Source: DAXETY01 sp051155755
GTDB lineage: Bacteria; Desulfobacterota; Desulfobacteria; Desulfobacterales; SG8-13
NCBI GenBank assembly: GCA_051155755.1
Contig: DAXETY010000085.1
Location: 1 to 25,525, forward strand
DNA: 25,525 nucleotides
Reading direction: 5' to 3'
Part shown: in pieces, positions 23,193 to 25,525 of the stretch
Numbering within the stretch: position 1 is the stretch's first letter
How the letters are laid out: every line of letters starts with the position of its first letter
Program-made: the position numbers and the translations under genes
The notes under the pieces: generated by a model
Database searches by the model: none
What the model was told of the DNA's origin: nothing
The model's input: only the letters and a program-made list of their open reading frames with translations

Positions 23193-23969
23193 ATGGCTGC
23201 CAAGACCATCGAGCATTATAAACAGCAGATACTGGACAAGTTGCGCAATTCGGGTCCTGCAGGTTTGACAAAGAGCAAACTTGGCATCAGCGGATCCAAA
23301 TCCCGGGCCGGCCTAGCACTGAAGGATCTGGAGAAAACCCGAAAAATAGGTAACTTAGGAAATAAAAACAAAACCCGGTTTGTGTTGATAGAACATTTTA
23401 AACCACTGGAGATGGCATGCGACCAGGTGGAGGCCAACGCGCTCAAAGCTGCTGCGTCGAAGGCCAATGCGCTGGACTTAATGATGAACAAAGATTTGAT
23501 AAAAGGATGTGAAGGGGAGGTCCGTAAAAAATTTAATGAGGCCATCGACTGGTTGGTAAAACAACAAAACCTCATTCGATTGCGGCGGGGCAGCAATTTT
23601 TATTATGTGCACCCGCAACGAATCTCTGAACTTCTTCCGGATAAAATACACGAAGGTGCTGAACTCAAAAAATCTGCCTACCAGGAGACGCCGGACGTCG
23701 ACCAGTCCTCTCATTTTGCTCGTACCGACGCCCTCGAAGCATACGAACGAGTCAGGCAACGGATTGGATACAGCAATATTCCGATCTATAATCTTCAGCA
23801 AGAACTCGAAGCTCCCATGTCGGATGTCAAGTCGTTTATCTTGGCAGAAAGCCGTCGGGGCAATGCTGTTTTGAGCGTAGGCGACTGGTCGCTTTCCTCC
23901 GAGGAAGTTCGTTCGGGCGTGATCGAAATCGGCGGATATCGGTATCTGCTTGTACGCTTTTTATCGTGA
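23193..23969 (+). CDS. Multi-winged-helix protein, partner of the downstream ATPase
   Basis: A 258-residue soluble protein I cannot place in a named family. It appears to hold three winged-helix-like units: about 5-66 (IEHYKQQILDKLRNSGPAGL then KSKLGISGSKSRAGLALKDLE), about 108-150 (VRKKFNEAIDWLVKQQNLIRL then RGSNFYYVHP), and about 180-258, ending in GDWSLSSEEVRSGVIEIGGY and YLLVRFLS. Linked winged helices suggest binding DNA or docking to a partner ATPase. The ATG has GGGGGA about 9 bases upstream. The gap to the ATPase ATG is 11 bases, and an in-frame GTG would overlap the stop by four bases, so the two are surely co-expressed. Base composition is more AT-rich than in the genes to the left, suggesting acquisition by transfer. 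Confidence 0.75.
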   Translation: MAAKTIEHYKQQILDKLRNSGPAGLTKSKLGISGSKSRAGLALKDLEKTRKIGNLGNKNKTRFVLIEHFKPLEMACDQVEANALKAAASKANALDLMMNKDLIKGCEGEVRKKFNEAIDWLVKQQNLIRLRRGSNFYYVHPQRISELLPDKIHEGAELKKSAYQETPDVDQSSHFARTDALEAYERVRQRIGYSNIPIYNLQQELEAPMSDVKSFILAESRRGNAVLSVGDWSLSSEEVRSGVIEIGGYRYLLVRFLS

Positions 23970-23980
23970 AAGAAGAAAAT

Positions 23981-25525
23981 ATGGATTTCAATCCCTTCGA
24001 CAACGTAATTGTCTCAGAACCGAGGAAAATAGAAAAACCGGTTACAGGCCTTAACGACAAAGCCCTGGATGCGCTTTTGGACAGGTTCGATCGGCTTTTG
24101 CAACAGGATCCTCCAAGGGCTCAAAAATCGAACTCGGCGCAGTTTATTTTGTCCCCAACAGCCGGGTACGGAAAATCGCATTTAATCGGACGGCTTTTCA
24201 AGGAGTTGAAATCAAAAGCAACGCTGGTCTATCTGCGCCCCTTTTCGGATGCCGCTTCATGCTGGCGTTCGATTTTGCTTAAAATGGTCCAGGAGATGGA
24301 GTTTCCAGAAAGCGCCGAATCCGAGTTCTGCTCCGGCGCTGAACTGAATCAATTGGAAACCCTGGCGCATGGAGTGATCAAAAATATTTTCGTAAATGCA
24401 TATGCCAACGGCGCAATTCAAATAGAGGAAAAAGATGCGGTCCTGAAAGCCCTCAAGTCGCTTTCGCTGGAAAAAATGAGAACCAGGAAAAATTGGATCA
24501 AAGGCGTCCTGCACCGTAAAGCCAAACTGGCAAGCATGTTGAACCGGCAGTTCGCCCAAGCCGGACTGAAACTCAATGTCTCCCCGATCTCCTGGATAAG
24601 CATATTCGTCGTATATGCCTATTTCCCGGAAGACTTTCAACTGCGGGAGAGCTGCCTGGATTGGATCAAGGGCGGCAGTGTAGACAGCAGCGACGCCGGT
24701 CGTATCGGGATTCGCAGCACGGATCGCCTGTCGGGTGATGCCGATATGGGTGCTGTAAACGAGGTTTGCAAAAGTCGTATCCTCGATCTTTGCAGCCTTG
24801 CCGGGTATTACAGACCGTTTGTGCTGTGCTTCGATCAAACCGAAAACTATGGCAGTGATCCGACAATCGCCCGAACCCTTGGTTTGGTCGTGCAGGAACT
24901 TGTCGATACCGGCTGTAACTTATTCGTCGTCCTTACCGCCAACCAGCAGCCATGGGTCCAAAGTTTGGAGCCGAACTGGGAAGACGCGCACCGCGCTCGT
25001 TTAGGGCAGCCGCACCTGGAGTTGGAAGGGCTGAGCCAACAGCAGGCGAAAGAACTGATTCAAAATCGATTAACCGGATGGGATTTGGAATCAAAGGATA
25101 TCAGTCGGTTTTCCGCAAAAAAGTGGTTGGACTCCCTTTTTACTTCTCCACAAATTGGTGTGAGGCAATTCCTGACCGAATGCAGTAAACGCTGGCAAAT
25201 CCAGAAAGACCAGCCGCCTCCACCGGCTCCGAAAATCGATGCGTATTTTGACGAATTTATAAACCGGGTGAAAAGCCGTCCTCGACGTCTGGTGTTTGAC
25301 CAGGATGTACTGTATTGGCTCGTAAGCGAGCTGGCGTTGCTTCCAACAGGAAAAATCGAAAAGTGTAAAAGCCCCAAGGGCTATTTTTCATTGCGGTGGA
25401 AGTATAAGGAACGCAATGTGTACTTCGGCTTCGAGCCCGGTTCGAATTGGAGCCGGTGGGGCGCGATCCAGCGCGAAGGCAAACGCTATTACGCTGGCGA
25501 CGAGCGCTGTAAGGTTGTCTATTTC
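23981..25525 (+). CDS. Large P-loop ATPase (5' part, cut by window edge)
   Basis: The frame is open for 515 codons and runs off the window. The Walker A-like loop is SPTAGYGKSHL (58-68), with Pro where Ala/Gly is usual. Walker B is FVLCFDQTEN, with D285 and E288, in the DQ-x-E style seen in several large defence-associated and STAND/AAA-like ATPases. LFVVLTANQQPW, about 30 residues later, looks like sensor 1. The region between (about 95-240) is helical and charged, and a QPPPPAP linker near residue 411 separates a further domain. A nucleotide-driven motor or switch working with the upstream winged-helix protein is likely; BrxC/PglY-type or similar defence ATPases are candidates but not proven. 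The ATG is at 23981; GTG 23966 in frame is an alternative. Confidence 0.75.
   Translation, partial: MDFNPFDNVIVSEPRKIEKPVTGLNDKALDALLDRFDRLLQQDPPRAQKSNSAQFILSPTAGYGKSHLIGRLFKELKSKATLVYLRPFSDAASCWRSILLKMVQEMEFPESAESEFCSGAELNQLETLAHGVIKNIFVNAYANGAIQIEEKDAVLKALKSLSLEKMRTRKNWIKGVLHRKAKLASMLNRQFAQAGLKLNVSPISWISIFVVYAYFPEDFQLRESCLDWIKGGSVDSSDAGRIGIRSTDRLSGDADMGAVNEVCKSRILDLCSLAGYYRPFVLCFDQTENYGSDPTIARTLGLVVQELVDTGCNLFVVLTANQQPWVQSLEPNWEDAHRARLGQPHLELEGLSQQQAKELIQNRLTGWDLESKDISRFSAKKWLDSLFTSPQIGVRQFLTECSKRWQIQKDQPPPPAPKIDAYFDEFINRVKSRPRRLVFDQDVLYWLVSELALLPTGKIEKCKSPKGYFSLRWKYKERNVYFGFEPGSNWSRWGAIQREGKRYYAGDERCKVVYF

Overview
The window reads as chromosomal DNA of a GC-rich Gram-negative bacterium. 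The best guess is an anaerobic Desulfobacterota (sulfate-reducer type): a WtpA-type tungstate importer, several PilZ proteins, a periplasmic-sensor histidine kinase, Fe-S and hemerythrin proteins, and REP-like hairpins of the TGTCATTCCC type. This placement is inference, because the window has no rRNA, tRNA or marker gene.

Layout. 1-2.45 kb: a FadR-type GntR regulator (-), a carboxylesterase (+) and a small rhomboid protease (-). 2.6-4.6 kb: a PilZ protein (-) and an MFS exporter (+) read outward from divergent promoters, and the exporter ends at a strong terminator. 4.6-5.35 kb: two adjacent paralogous small proteins of unknown function (-). 5.6-8.7 kb: the wtpABC tungstate/molybdate ABC operon, with palindromes in its leader. 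8.9-10.6 kb: an unusual YcaO-domain protein. 10.7 kb: a REP/MITE-like repeat. 10.9-12.5 kb: GMP reductase (+) and a nitroreductase (-), convergent. 12.9-15.2 kb: a QueG-like double-cluster Fe-S protein (+) and a glycerol-1-phosphate dehydrogenase (-), convergent. 15.4-18.3 kb: a histidine kinase with its own solute-binding sensor, then a TetR regulator. 18.3-20.2 kb: a hemerythrin (-) and a DUF389 membrane protein (+), divergent. 20.5-22.9 kb: a Cys-rich small protein, a degenerate receiver domain, a possible gene remnant, a second PilZ protein and a patatin-like lipase.

The right end (from about 23.0 kb) differs in character. A cluster of three hairpins precedes a more AT-rich pair: a winged-helix protein of 258 residues and a large P-loop ATPase cut by the window edge. 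Hand counts of single 60-base lines gave 43-47% GC here against 68% in the GMP reductase gene. The pair looks like the 5' end of a horizontally acquired, possibly defence-related operon, and it is the best candidate for an undescribed system.

Most genes are single transcription units in alternating orientation. The clear functional units are wtpABC and the winged-helix/ATPase pair. Domain-family assignments rest on motifs read by eye; no database search was possible.
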